NCBI RefSeq assembly: GCF_002252155.1
Contig: NZ_NEFD01000003.1
Location: 227,356-291,355 of the forward strand
Direction: 5' to 3'
Length of the DNA stretch: 64,000 nt
Source: Wohlfahrtiimonas sp. G9077
GTDB taxonomy: Bacteria > Pseudomonadota > Gammaproteobacteria > Cardiobacteriales > Wohlfahrtiimonadaceae
The position numbers and the translations under genes were made by a program. Numbering within the stretch: position 1 is the stretch's first letter; every line of letters starts with the position of its first letter. Positions 48,101 to 55,643 of this stretch are shown one piece after another. A model generated the notes under the pieces. That model saw nothing but the letters and a program-made list of their open reading frames with translations. It searched no databases and was not told the DNA's origin.

Positions 48101-48389
48101 TAATGCCTTCCGTTAATAAACGATGAAAAGCCTTATTATCACTGATTAATGATGTGCTGTAGATTTGTGTAATCGTACGAAAAACTTCTGCACATTGTGC
48201 TTCTGTCAATGTGGGATTGAACCGAGCAATTGCATCCATCACATGTTCATTGATCAAAACATCTTGATACGTTCTTAATGGATGGTTGCCCTTTGGCTCG
48301 ATATCAGGGCCATGAATGAACTCATAGCCAAGCTTCTGTAACTCTTCAACTGCCATTTGCTCAATATCATCTTCGTATATTTTTGTCAT
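45144..48389 (-). CDS. hsdR: Type I restriction enzyme, R (nuclease/translocase) subunit
   Basis: 1081 residues. The N-terminal PD-(D/E)xK nuclease region reads RRPDLILYINGLPLVVIELK. The SF2 translocase has Walker A HTQGSGKSLS, motif II ADEAHRSQYG, motif III LGFTGTPIE and motif VI QAIARVNRVYKDK. A C-terminal helical region binds HsdM. Together with HsdM and HsdS it translocates and cuts unmethylated DNA. All motifs look intact. It lies 24 bp after the 91-residue gene and overlaps the following YaaW-like gene by 4 bp. Confidence 0.95.
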   Translation of the reverse strand: MTKIYEDDIEQMAVEELQKLGYEFIHGPDIEPKGNHPLRTYQDVLINEHVMDAIARFNPTLTEAQCAEVFRTITQIYSTSLISDNKAFHRLLTEGINLEVHQNGETKGLLASLIDFDNPLNNTFVVVNQMTIRQDRHERRPDLILYINGLPLVVIELKNPASETATMETAYQQIQTYQSEITNLFTYNAFNIISDGLEAKAGTISADLSRYMAWKTSNGLSQASATQPQLIVMIEGMLNPVTLLDLIRHFIVFEEMASTDQAGIKTIKTVKKLAAYHQYYAVNAAVLSTIRAADVNAQSESAEVAMRLQGRERHHLVSEQKAGDRKAGVVWHTQGSGKSLSMVFYTGKIVLALNNPTVVVLTDRNDLDDQLFGTFGAAKQLLRQTPQQADSSEELKELLKVESGGVIFTTIQKFQADNDEGIFETLSNRSNIVVIADEAHRSQYGFHAKEIDVLDEEGNVIGKRTAYGYAKYLRDALPNATYLGFTGTPIEKTDVNTPAVFGNYVDIYDISQAVEDGATVRIFYESRLAKVRISEEGQKILKDFDDEFNEDELTETQKVRAKWARVEGLIGSTERIHAVAKDIVEHFSDRLVANANQGKGMIVCMSRRIAVDLYNAIIAIKPEWHSDDLNDGVIKVVMTSSASDGPVIAKHHTTKKERQDLAKRMKDEDDKLKLVIVRDMWLTGFDAPSMHTLYIDKPMKGHNLMQAIARVNRVYKDKTGGLVVDYLGIASDLKAALSFYSDAGGKGDPAELQEEAVTIMQEKLEILDNMMHGYDYKAYFTASTSDKLRIILESENHIFGLDDGTKRFMTAVTALSQAFALAAPHPTAMDSAKEVAYFQTIKARLAKFDNGSTRAGDLTAEALEQRVKQTIDQALVTDNVVDIFDAAGIQKPDISILSDEFMDEMRDYQHKNIALETLKKLLSDEVSIRERKNKVEGKKLYEMLKTAINSYQNKVLTAAEVIDELIKLAKTIQESDHLANELGLTDYEYAFYTAVADNDSARELMQKDTLRELAVVLTESIRKNATLDWTKKESAKANLRVVVKRLLRKYGYPPNMAELATETVLEQAEKLAEELIKEEMK

Positions 48390-48412
48390 AATTTATCTTT
48401 GGTTATGTTTTA

Positions 48413-48688
48413 TTACTTTTCAGGATCGTAAGCAAAATTTCCATCTTTATCAGTAAAAGTTTCAGCGATTGCTGCTCTTGTAAAGCAATCACCTGCATCT
48501 TTAAAAGCATCATGCGCTGCTCTAACAACTTTAGCAAAGCCAACATTTTCAGTTTCTGAATAACCATCATAACCACGATCTTTCATGATTGACTTCAAAG
48601 AATCAAAAGTGATTTGAATTTCTGCACTTTTTAGTGCAATTGCAAGTTTTCCTATGAATTGATGTCTTTCATTTTCTACTTTCTGCAT
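48413..48688 (-). CDS. Small hypothetical protein between hsdS and hsdR
   Basis: 91 residues from the ATG at 48688, which has AGGA 9 nt upstream; a longer frame would run back into hsdS. Not recognised. The peptide is a compact helical one (FIGKLAIALKSAEIQITFDS, NVGFAKVVRAAHDAF), acidic toward the end, with one Cys. The position inside an hsd operon is where anti-restriction, regulatory or toxin-antitoxin-like genes sometimes sit, but the sequence gives no family. Confidence 0.6.
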   Translation of the reverse strand: MQKVENERHQFIGKLAIALKSAEIQITFDSLKSIMKDRGYDGYSETENVGFAKVVRAAHDAFKDAGDCFTRAAIAETFTDKDGNFAYDPEK

Positions 48689-48707
48689 AATAATTTTCCT
48701 TTTATGA

Positions 48708-49967
48708 TTAATCCAACTTAACCCGAACTTCACCGCTCATCAGCTTAGGCAATAAAGTATCTCGAAGGTTTTGTAGCGTTTGTATTTGAATTCTATTTTC
48801 ATCAATTTTGATAAAATTCGAGCATACTAGCTCATGAAAATCTAGAACCTTTTCAACTGTGGGCATTAAGAATTTTTGTTCAAAAAGTACTGCTTTATAA
48901 TTTAAGTTTTTAATACCTGAACTGCCATTTTCAAGAGCAAAAAACTCATCTGTGTCATACAAAAATTTCAAATATAAATAAATAAAATATGAATACTCAC
49001 TATTTCTGACTGTAATTAATCGGCAAAAATTAGAAAAAATTATAGGTTGCGTGAATAACTTTCTTACCCCTTCAGTAATATAATAACTTCTGCCCGTAGA
49101 TTGAGTTTCTGTACCACCTGAAATTTCTATAACAATATCGCCATTATCTGGCTCTATAGAGAAAAATTTCTTCTCTTTAATAAAACGTAATGGTGCATTT
49201 ACCGACATATTTTTTTGTAAACTAGCTATATCTGTACCACGTAAACAATATACAGCCTTAGTAAAGTCATCAACTGGAACTTCTTTTCCCCAATCTCCAC
49301 CTTTAGTGCCTGAAATCCATTTTTCAAATGAGCATAATTCCCAATCCTCTTTCGCTTCTTCAATAAACCATTGCCTAAATAGCGTTTCTGCCATTTTTTC
49401 TAAGGTTTCATTTTGGCGCTGCAATAAGTCGATCTTGTCATCTAATGCAGACAAAACATCGGCAATGGCCTTTTGTTCGGGAAGTGGGGGAAGACTTATT
49501 TCTATATTTTCTAATGCAGACTTAGAGATATTTGCCTGATTTGCACTACCAGAGGATTGGCTAGCAATGTAGTGAGCCATTTTTTTGTCTTTTAATAAAT
49601 AGTAAATAAATTTCTGGTTAGATAAGCCATCCAAAGATTCAATTTTTGCTACACGTTGATTTATTAGAGCTTTAATATTCAATTTCAATAGAGAGACAGC
49701 TCCTACAACCTGAGCTTCTGCATGAGGGTGATTACCTGTCATCGCAATTAATAAATCATCTTTTATGGCAAGTACTGTATTAAATTTCACATCATGCAAA
49801 TGATATTGAACATCTTTTAAATTCACATCACCATTTGCAACATTTTTTATCTTTAATACAGGTAATGCACCTGAAACCTCTTCACTCAAAAAATTTTGTG
49901 ATTTAAAAGCAAATCCATTAATAATCTTAACTACATTTCCTAGTTTTTCAGATTGCCAATCACTCAT
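48708..49967 (-). CDS. hsdS: Type I restriction enzyme, S (specificity) subunit
   Basis: 419 residues. Two target-recognition domains (about 1-150 and 205-360) are separated by the conserved helical spacer [20 protein letters not shown], which continues as [23 protein letters not shown] second spacer at the C-terminus ends in [19 protein letters not shown]. The two TRDs set the bipartite recognition sequence, which cannot be predicted here. The ATG overlaps the hsdM stop (ATGA). The lower-GC second half is normal for these exchangeable domains. Confidence 0.93.
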   Translation of the reverse strand: MSDWQSEKLGNVVKIINGFAFKSQNFLSEEVSGALPVLKIKNVANGDVNLKDVQYHLHDVKFNTVLAIKDDLLIAMTGNHPHAEAQVVGAVSLLKLNIKALINQRVAKIESLDGLSNQKFIYYLLKDKKMAHYIASQSSGSANQANISKSALENIEISLPPLPEQKAIADVLSALDDKIDLLQRQNETLEKMAETLFRQWFIEEAKEDWELCSFEKWISGTKGGDWGKEVPVDDFTKAVYCLRGTDIASLQKNMSVNAPLRFIKEKKFFSIEPDNGDIVIEISGGTETQSTGRSYYITEGVRKLFTQPIIFSNFCRLITVRNSEYSYFIYLYLKFLYDTDEFFALENGSSGIKNLNYKAVLFEQKFLMPTVEKVLDFHELVCSNFIKIDENRIQIQTLQNLRDTLLPKLMSGEVRVKLD

Positions 49968-51511
49968 GCTTGCACCTTCGCCAATTGTTCTTGGATCAAT
50001 GCATTTAAGCGCGCTTCTTCCTTGAGTTGTTCGTTAAACTCAGCTTGTAAGGCTGTAAAGCGTTCAGCAAAGTTAAAATCATCCTCTTCTTCAGGTAAAC
50101 CAACATAACGACCTGGCGTTAACACATAATCGAGCTCTGCCACTTTCTCGATGGCAACGGATGCACAAAAGCCCGCGACATCTTCATATTCGCCATCACG
50201 ATTGCGCCAATTATGATAAGTATCGCTGATTAATTGGATATCTTCATCCGATAAAACCTTAGTGCGGCGATTGATCAAATGGCCAAGATTGCGAGCATCA
50301 ATGAATAAAATCTCGTTGCTACGATCTTTATACTTCGCTGAGCCTTGACGATCACGGCGCATGAACCACAATGCCGCAGGAATTTGGGTATTTAAGAACA
50401 GTTTCGCCGGCAAATTCACAATGCAATCGATCACATTGGCATCTTTAATCAAATTGGCTCTGATCTCACCTTCACCACTTGTTTTGGATGTCAGCGCACC
50501 TTTTGCCAATACAACACCTGCTTGTCCTTTCGGGCTCATGTGATACAAGAAATGCTGCATCCATGCAAAGTTGGCATTACCTGTTGGTGGCGTGCCATAT
50601 TGCCAGCGCGCATCGTCTTTTAATAAATCACCGCTCCAATCCGATACGTTAAACGGAGGATTAGCAATGATGAAATCTGCTTTTAAATCTTTATGGGCAT
50701 CATTTAAGAATGAGCCTTCACTGTTCCATTTAACATTATCTGAACCAATGCCACGAATCGCTAAGTTCATGCGAGCCAAGCGCCATGTGGTTTGATTGCT
50801 CTCTTGCCCATAAATGGATAAATCCTCAATGTGTCCTTGATGCGCTTTTACAAACTCTTCAGATTGCACGAACATTCCGCCAGAGCCACAGCATGGGTCA
50901 AAGATACGGCCTTGATAGGGTTCTAACATTTGTACCAATAAATTAACGATGGATTTTGGCGTATAGAACTGTCCACCTTGTTTGCCTTCTGCTAAAGCAA
51001 ATTCACCTAAGAAATATTCAAACACATGGCCAAGCACATCCGCAGAGCGATCCTTTGCATCATTCATATTGATGTTACCAATCAAATCGATTAGTTCACC
51101 TAAATTGGTTGGATCAAGATTTTGGCGTGCATAGACTTTTGGTAAAACACCTTTTAATACAGGGTTATCCTTTTCGATGGATTCCATGGCTTTATCAACA
51201 ATCACACCGATATCAGGTTGCTTTGCTTGGCCTAACAATGTTTGCCAACGGGCTGATTCTGGCACAAAGAAGATATTTTCAGCGGTGTATTCATCACGAT
51301 CCTCAGGATCAGCCCCTTCATATTCACCTTCACCTGCCACTAATTTTTGATAATGCGCATCAAAAGAATCGCTGATGTATTTTAAGAAAATTAAACCTAA
51401 AACCACATGTTTATATTCCGCAGCATCGATATTTTTACGGAGCTTATCTGCGGCTTTCCATAAAATCACTTCGATTGGATCTTGTTTTACTTCTTTTTTA
51501 GCTTTAGCCAT
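49964..51511 (-). CDS. hsdM: Type I restriction enzyme, M (methyltransferase) subunit
   Basis: 515 residues. The N-terminal helical domain ([20 protein letters not shown]) is followed by the N6-adenine methyltransferase with SAM motif [10 protein letters not shown] (204-213) and catalytic NPPF (284-287, [11 protein letters not shown]). The C-terminal helices ([18 protein letters not shown]) contact HsdS. First gene of the operon, which runs hsdM-hsdS-small gene-hsdR-YaaW-like-exported protein. The gap 51512-51705 upstream contains the operon's presumed promoter and the tRNA-Ser terminator; I see no regulator gene. Confidence 0.96.
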   Translation of the reverse strand: MAKAKKEVKQDPIEVILWKAADKLRKNIDAAEYKHVVLGLIFLKYISDSFDAHYQKLVAGEGEYEGADPEDRDEYTAENIFFVPESARWQTLLGQAKQPDIGVIVDKAMESIEKDNPVLKGVLPKVYARQNLDPTNLGELIDLIGNINMNDAKDRSADVLGHVFEYFLGEFALAEGKQGGQFYTPKSIVNLLVQMLEPYQGRIFDPCCGSGGMFVQSEEFVKAHQGHIEDLSIYGQESNQTTWRLARMNLAIRGIGSDNVKWNSEGSFLNDAHKDLKADFIIANPPFNVSDWSGDLLKDDARWQYGTPPTGNANFAWMQHFLYHMSPKGQAGVVLAKGALTSKTSGEGEIRANLIKDANVIDCIVNLPAKLFLNTQIPAALWFMRRDRQGSAKYKDRSNEILFIDARNLGHLINRRTKVLSDEDIQLISDTYHNWRNRDGEYEDVAGFCASVAIEKVAELDYVLTPGRYVGLPEEEDDFNFAERFTALQAEFNEQLKEEARLNALIQEQLAKVQA

Positions 51512-51669
51512 CTGAATTATGCCTTTACTTCAATATATTTTCTAAATTATGGCTATTGTAAATGCTTCTAACAATTGTGCAATCACTAGATCAATGAAAG
51601 TTCATAGCTTCCTGATGGATCAATCCGTACAGGGTATAAAGGCGGGCAGGGCATTTTAGGCAGACAACA

Positions 51670-51700
51670 AAAAAGCCCTTAGCATTGCTAAGGGCTTTTT
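51670..51700 (-). terminator. Intrinsic terminator after tRNA-Ser
   Basis: AAAAGCCCTTAGC / GCTAAGGGCTTTT with an ATT loop and T-run on both strands. It lies just beyond the encoded CCA of the tRNA-Ser and ahead of hsdM. Confidence 0.9.
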
Positions 51701-51705
51701 CAATA

Positions 51706-51795
51706 TGGCGGAGGCGGTGGGATTCGAACTCACGAACGGTTTAACCCGTTGCCGGTTTTCAAGACCGGTGCCTTCAACCACTCGGCCACGCCTCC
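51706..51795 (-). tRNA. tRNA-Ser (anticodon TGA)
   Basis: 90 nt including encoded CCA. The acceptor stem GGAGGCG pairs with CGCCTCC, discriminator G. A long variable arm (class II) is typical of serine tRNAs, and the anticodon loop CTTGAAA reads UGA. The T-arm is GTTCGAATC. Its 3' end faces the restriction-modification island, as expected for an integrase target, but I found no copied 3' segment at the far edge. Confidence 0.95.
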
Positions 51796-51808
51796 AAAAG
51801 AGAAGCTC

Positions 51809-51836
51809 ATTATATATAAAAATTTCATTGTTGCAA
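51809..51836 (-). promoter_or_regulatory. Promoter of tRNA-Ser
   Basis: On the minus strand: -35 TTGCAA, 16-bp spacer, perfect -10 TATAAT, ending 13 bp before the tRNA 5' end. The gap 51796-52010 is otherwise very AT-rich with nothing else recognised. Confidence 0.75.
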
Positions 51837-52010
51837 GTTTTTATGTTGTAGTTTTTTTGATCAATGGATGATTTAAGGCGTAAATTTAATTTATCTAATT
51901 GATTATAAAATATAAATCTTTCCTCTGAAAGATGTGTTATGCCTAAAACTTAAGCAAAATTATGCATATCTATGCGTAAAAAAATCATGATGCGGTGCGG
52001 ATGTGAAAGA

Positions 52011-52038
52011 TTGACAAAGGATAAAAACGCGCTATGAT
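52011..52038 (+). promoter_or_regulatory. Strong sigma70 promoter of the tyrosine-leader operon
   Basis: Perfect -35 TTGACA (52011-52016), 16-bp spacer, -10 TATGAT (52033-52038). A start near 52045 gives a ~20-nt leader before the leader-peptide ATG, the usual geometry for an attenuator. Confidence 0.85.
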
Positions 52039-52065
52039 CAAGATTCACTGTTTTTTAGGTACGTT

Positions 52066-52143
52066 ATGACACATTTATTCGCAACTTATTACTATTATTA
52101 TCTCCACTTCGCGGGGAGATATTGTTGCGTGTACCAAAAATAA
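52066..52143 (+). CDS. Tyrosine-rich leader peptide of an attenuator
   Basis: 25 codons, ATG at 52066, TAA at 52141-52143. It has AGGT (52057-52060) 5 nt before the ATG. The peptide starts MTHLFATYYYYYLHFAG and carries five consecutive Tyr codons (52087-52101) plus Tyr at codons 19 and 23, seven Tyr in 25. Such runs of a controlling codon are the hallmark of amino-acid leader peptides (compare hisL and pheL). The run lies just before the first strand of a set of alternative hairpins. Tyrosyl-tRNA shortage would stall a ribosome here. Confidence 0.82.
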   Translation: MTHLFATYYYYYLHFAGRYCCVYQK

Positions 52144-52187
52144 CCACACAAACAATCATCGAAGCCCGCACACCGCGGGCTTTTTTT
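52100..52187 (+). promoter_or_regulatory. Transcription attenuator (alternative hairpins and terminator)
   Basis: Hairpin A is ATCTCC (52100-52105) with GGAGAT (52115-52120), directly after the Tyr run. Hairpin B is ATTGTTGCGTGT (52121-52132) with ACACAAACAAT (52146-52156). The terminator is AAGCCCGC-ACACC-GCGGGCTT (52162-52182) plus seven T. GCGGG at 52111-52115 is also complementary to CCCGC of the terminator. The segments can therefore fold in exclusive ways, as in classical attenuation. Which pairing is the antiterminator cannot be settled by eye. Confidence 0.75.
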
Positions 52188-52205
52188 ATACCTAAGGAAA
52201 ATGAG

Positions 52206-52760
52206 ATGGCCTCACTGACACAATTGAAAACATTACCCGCAACTGAATCCATCATCAGTGGCATTACAAATGCAGATGATTTAAACACTGCAACCTATGC
52301 AGGGCTCATCTTTGTGCTCACGTCGCCTTATGGCATTGCCATTGATGCGGCGCTTGAGTTTGCAGATGCTTCACCGATTCCGCTCATTGGCATTTTTCAA
52401 AACTCTGACCTTGAGGACATCTTATATGTGAGTGAGCAGATTCCATTGTTTGCCGTTTTGCTCAATGGTTGGGAAACGCAAGGCTTTATCAATCAATTGC
52501 GTGAGCGTTTACCGATGCACATTAAAATTATTAAAATCGCCCATATGTGTGATGGTAACCCAAAAATGAATTATCAAAATGTGGATTTTTACCTTCTTGG
52601 CGGCCATGTTGGGGAACAATTGGCACCGAATTGGACACTTTTAGAACATTTAAACATGGAAAATGTTTTTCTCTCTGGCAATTGGGCAGATGATACAACC
52701 CCGCCAAAAGTGGCTAAAAAGCTGTTAGGTTTTGAGATGAATGTTAAAATGATGGTATAA
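52206..52760 (+). CDS. TrpF-like (PRA isomerase fold) pseudoenzyme
   Basis: 184 residues from the ATG at 52206 with AAGGA 7 nt upstream. It aligns through most of its length with phosphoribosylanthranilate isomerase TrpF: TNADDLNTATYAGLIFVLTS, IPLIGIFQNSDLEDILYVSE, INQLRERLPMHIKIIKI, NVDFYLLGG and NWTLLEHLNMENVFLSG. The catalytic Cys of the CGIT motif is Ser18 (SGIT) and the catalytic Asp of VLDN is Gly132 (LLGG). The C-terminal phosphate-binding GVDxxSGVE..PG segment is gone. It should not be an active isomerase. It is controlled by the tyrosine-leader attenuator upstream and is probably co-transcribed with the cupin and mqo genes. Confidence 0.7.
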   Translation: MASLTQLKTLPATESIISGITNADDLNTATYAGLIFVLTSPYGIAIDAALEFADASPIPLIGIFQNSDLEDILYVSEQIPLFAVLLNGWETQGFINQLRERLPMHIKIIKIAHMCDGNPKMNYQNVDFYLLGGHVGEQLAPNWTLLEHLNMENVFLSGNWADDTTPPKVAKKLLGFEMNVKMMV

Positions 52761-52797
52761 CAGCATAACCAATTAACCACAAAAAGGAGGAGTGGTG

Positions 52798-53190
52798 ATG
52801 ATACGTTGCGTTCGGATGTGGACAGGTGACGATGGTAACTCTCAGTTTGAAGAGGGCTTTATAACATTAAAATCGGGGGAGCGTGGGGATCACGCAAGTT
52901 TGAGCATTCCTGTTAAAGAGTTGTCGTTTCGTGAAACAACCTCAGGCGGTTCATATGATTGGCATCAAGATCCTGTGCCAAGATATGTCATTACATTATC
53001 AGGCACTTTAGAGTTCGAAATGAAAAATGGCGCTACATTTGTACTCCATCAAGGTGATATACTATTGGCGCAGGATAACAGCGGTACAGGTCATAAATGG
53101 CGCTTAATTGGCGATGAGCCTTGGCGACGTGCTTATGTGGTGTATCAAGATGATGCTGATTTATGTTTTGTGCCAACAGTGAAGAAATAG
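52798..53190 (+). CDS. Small cupin-domain protein
   Basis: 130 residues from the ATG at 52798 (AAGGAGG 7 nt upstream; two in-frame GTG codons just before it are too close to the ribosome site). It is a single beta-barrel cupin: motif 1 around YDWHQDPVPRYVITLSGTLEF, motif 2 GDILLAQDNSGTGHKW. Only some of the usual metal-ligand histidines are recognisable, so metal binding is uncertain. Function unknown. It lies 37 bp after the TrpF-like gene and 9 bp before mqo with no terminator between. Confidence 0.72.
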   Translation: MIRCVRMWTGDDGNSQFEEGFITLKSGERGDHASLSIPVKELSFRETTSGGSYDWHQDPVPRYVITLSGTLEFEMKNGATFVLHQGDILLAQDNSGTGHKWRLIGDEPWRRAYVVYQDDADLCFVPTVKK

Positions 53191-53199
53191 GGAGAAGTG

Positions 53200-54693
53200 A
53201 TGAGTCAATCCATGACAGAACAGGCGGATGTCGTTTTAATTGGCGGCGGGATTATGAGCGCGACGCTCGCCACATTTTTAAAAGAACTCGAACCGTCATT
53301 AAATATTATGATGTTTGAACGCTTAGAAGATTGCGCACAAGAGAGTTCATTTCCATGGAACAATGCGGGCACAGGTCACGCTGCCCATTGTGAATTAAAT
53401 TATACACCACAAAAATCAGACGGCACGGTCGACATCAGTAAAGCCGTGAAGGTCAATACTGAATTTGATGTGTCACGCCAATTGTGGTCATATCTTGTGA
53501 AAGCAGGAAAGATTGAAAACCCACGTGATTTTATTACGCCATGTCCTCACATGAGCTTTGTGTGGGGCGATGCGAATGTTCAGTTTTTGCGTCAACGTTT
53601 TAAACAGTTATCTGAGCATCATTGCTTTGGGGCGATGGAATTTACAGAAGATCGCGCACAGATCGAAGCGTGGGCACCTTTGATTATGGAAGGGCGCGGC
53701 ACAGATTTACCATTAGCCGCCACGCGTTCTTTAGAAGGCACAGATGTGGATTTTGGCGCTTTAACTCATTTATTAATGAAAGAATTGGTGAAGCAACCAG
53801 GATTCACAGTCAATTATCAGCACGAAGTGTTGGATTTAAAAGACAATGGCCAAGGCGGCTGGCGCGTTGCGGTAAAAGATTTGAAATCTGGCCAAAAACG
53901 TGACATTTCTGCCAAATTTGTTTTCGTTGGGGCAGGCGGACGCTCCATTGATTTATTGCAAAAATCGGGCATTCCTGAAGGTAAAGGGTATGGCGGTTTT
54001 CCAGTCAGTGGCATTTGGTTGCGTTGTGATGATGAATCGATTGCCTCACGCCATGAAGCAAAAGTGTATGGTAAAGCCTCCACGGGTTCACCACCGATGT
54101 CTGTTCCGCATTTAGACACGCGCGTGGTCAATGGTAAACGCTCACTGTTGTTTGGTCCTTATGCAGGTTTCTCCACAAAATTCTTAAAACACGGTTCGTA
54201 CATGGATTTGTTCGGCTCCATCAAAGGCAATAACATTGAGCCGATGTTGGCGGTTGCAAAAGACAACTGGGATTTGACGAAATATTTAATTGGTCAAGTG
54301 TTGCAAAGTTCACAAAGTCAATTCAATGCCTTAAAAGATTTCTATCCAAATGCAGAGCGCATCCATTGGAACAAAGCGGTGGCGGGTCAGCGAGTGCAGA
54401 TCATTCGCCCAAATAAAGAGAAAAAAGGTGTGTTGGAATTTGGTACAGAGCTCATCACCAATGAAAACAAATCCTTGGCAGTATTGTTAGGGGCATCGCC
54501 TGGTGCTTCAACTGCGGCACAAATGGCATTGAATGTGCTCAATCAATGTTTTGCCGATGATATGGCACAAACCGATTGGCAAGCGCGTTTAAAAGCGATG
54601 ATTCCAAGCTATGGTGTTGATTTGAAAGTCGATGCCCAAGCGTGCCGCGACATTAGAAATGAAACGACAGAAGTATTGAAGCTAAAGATGTGA
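53200..54693 (+). CDS. mqo: Malate:quinone oxidoreductase
   Basis: 497 residues from the ATG at 53200 (GGAGA upstream). A membrane-associated FAD enzyme that oxidises malate to oxaloacetate and reduces quinone. The N-terminal [53 protein letters not shown] and C-terminal [14 protein letters not shown] are Mqo signatures. Length is normal. It may share the transcript that begins at the tyrosine-leader promoter, giving an unexpected link between tyrosine supply and a respiratory enzyme; an internal promoter is not excluded. Confidence 0.95.
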   Translation: MSQSMTEQADVVLIGGGIMSATLATFLKELEPSLNIMMFERLEDCAQESSFPWNNAGTGHAAHCELNYTPQKSDGTVDISKAVKVNTEFDVSRQLWSYLVKAGKIENPRDFITPCPHMSFVWGDANVQFLRQRFKQLSEHHCFGAMEFTEDRAQIEAWAPLIMEGRGTDLPLAATRSLEGTDVDFGALTHLLMKELVKQPGFTVNYQHEVLDLKDNGQGGWRVAVKDLKSGQKRDISAKFVFVGAGGRSIDLLQKSGIPEGKGYGGFPVSGIWLRCDDESIASRHEAKVYGKASTGSPPMSVPHLDTRVVNGKRSLLFGPYAGFSTKFLKHGSYMDLFGSIKGNNIEPMLAVAKDNWDLTKYLIGQVLQSSQSQFNALKDFYPNAERIHWNKAVAGQRVQIIRPNKEKKGVLEFGTELITNENKSLAVLLGASPGASTAAQMALNVLNQCFADDMAQTDWQARLKAMIPSYGVDLKVDAQACRDIRNETTEVLKLKM

Positions 54694-54755
54694 TAATTAT
54701 GTTACCAAGTGTATAATTAATGTTTATTCAACATTCATTTTCATAAGGTAACATT

Positions 54756-55175
54756 ATGTCATCATTTTTTTCTCTGCCTGCATTGCTCGGCGGATTGCTC
54801 ATTGGGCTCTCCGCCGCAATTTATTTTCTCTTTTTAGGGCGCGTGATGGGCGTCAGTGGCATTTTAGGCAATCTATTGAGCCGCTGTGGTTTGACAAGTT
54901 GGCGCTTGCTGTTTGTGGTGGGCGTGATCATCTCCCCTTGGATTTATAGTCTCATTGCACCTTTACCGGTGCCAGAAATCACGAATAATAAAATTCTGCT
55001 CATTGTGGCAGGCTTACTTGTGGGCGTTGGCGCTGCATTAAGCTCCGGTTGCACGAGCGGACACTCCATTTGTGGCATTTCACGTTTGTCGCCAACGTCT
55101 GTGGTGGTGACGATGATCTTTATGGTGGCGGGCGGCATTGCTGTCTTTTTCGTGAAACATTTATTGGGACTGTAG
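54756..55175 (+). CDS. YeeE/YedE-type membrane protein, first half
   Basis: 139 residues, four hydrophobic segments. The motif GVGAALSSGCTSGHSICGISR near the middle is the signature SGCTxGH segment of YeeE/YedE (DUF395) sulfur-compound transporters. It forms a pair with the following gene; each encodes half of a YedE-like unit. Substrate is likely thiosulfate or a related sulfur compound by family. The 62-bp gap upstream carries ATGTTACC (54699) and its inverse GGTAACAT (54748), perhaps operator halves. Confidence 0.85.
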   Translation: MSSFFSLPALLGGLLIGLSAAIYFLFLGRVMGVSGILGNLLSRCGLTSWRLLFVVGVIISPWIYSLIAPLPVPEITNNKILLIVAGLLVGVGAALSSGCTSGHSICGISRLSPTSVVVTMIFMVAGGIAVFFVKHLLGL

Positions 55176-55183
55176 GGGGCAAT

Positions 55184-55591
55184 ATGTACGCATTGATTTC
55201 ATTGATCGCAGGCATTGTATTTGGTTTGGGCTTGATTTTATCGGGGATGGCAAATCCTGCGGTGGTGCAAGGATTCTTAGATGTCTTTGGCGCTTGGAAT
55301 CCTGCTTTAATGTGGGTGATGGTGGGCGCTTTGGTGGTGAGCTTTATTGCCGTCACCATTCTTAAAAAACGCGGCCGAACGCTTTTAGGTGAGCCGCATC
55401 ATCTGCCCACCAATACGCCTTTAGATCAAAAGCTCATCATGGGTGGATTGATCTTTGGTGTGGGTTGGGGCTTGGTTGGCATTTGTCCCGCGCCTGCTTT
55501 GGTTTTAGTGGGTGAAGGCAACAGCGATGGTTTAATCTTTGCCGCTGCCATGATCATTGGCTTATTCATCCCACGATTATTTAAAAAATAA
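55184..55591 (+). CDS. YeeE/YedE-type membrane protein, second half (DUF6691-like)
   Basis: 135 residues from the ATG at 55184 (GGGGG upstream). LGLILSGMANPAVVQGFLD and GVGWGLVGICPAPALVLVG are the conserved blocks of the second YeeE/YedE partner (GxGxGLxGxCPGPA pattern). It starts 8 bp after its partner. Together they should form one inner-membrane sulfur transporter. Followed by a strong terminator. Confidence 0.85.
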   Translation: MYALISLIAGIVFGLGLILSGMANPAVVQGFLDVFGAWNPALMWVMVGALVVSFIAVTILKKRGRTLLGEPHHLPTNTPLDQKLIMGGLIFGVGWGLVGICPAPALVLVGEGNSDGLIFAAAMIIGLFIPRLFKK

Positions 55592-55608
55592 TGGGTCGGC
55601 TTTAAAAG

Positions 55609-55635
55609 AAAAGCTCAGCATGGCTGAGCTTTTTT
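55609..55635. terminator. Bidirectional intrinsic terminator
   Basis: AAAAGCTCAGC / GCTGAGCTTTT with an ATG loop and T-tract. It separates the YeeE pair from the convergent macB. Confidence 0.9.
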
Positions 55636-55643
55636 GTTGGGCA

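Noticed and set aside
52122..52205. N-terminal extension of the TrpF-like gene to 52122
   Set aside because: This stretch contains the leader-peptide end and the attenuator terminator; the ATG at 52206 has the ribosome site and TrpF homology begins after it.
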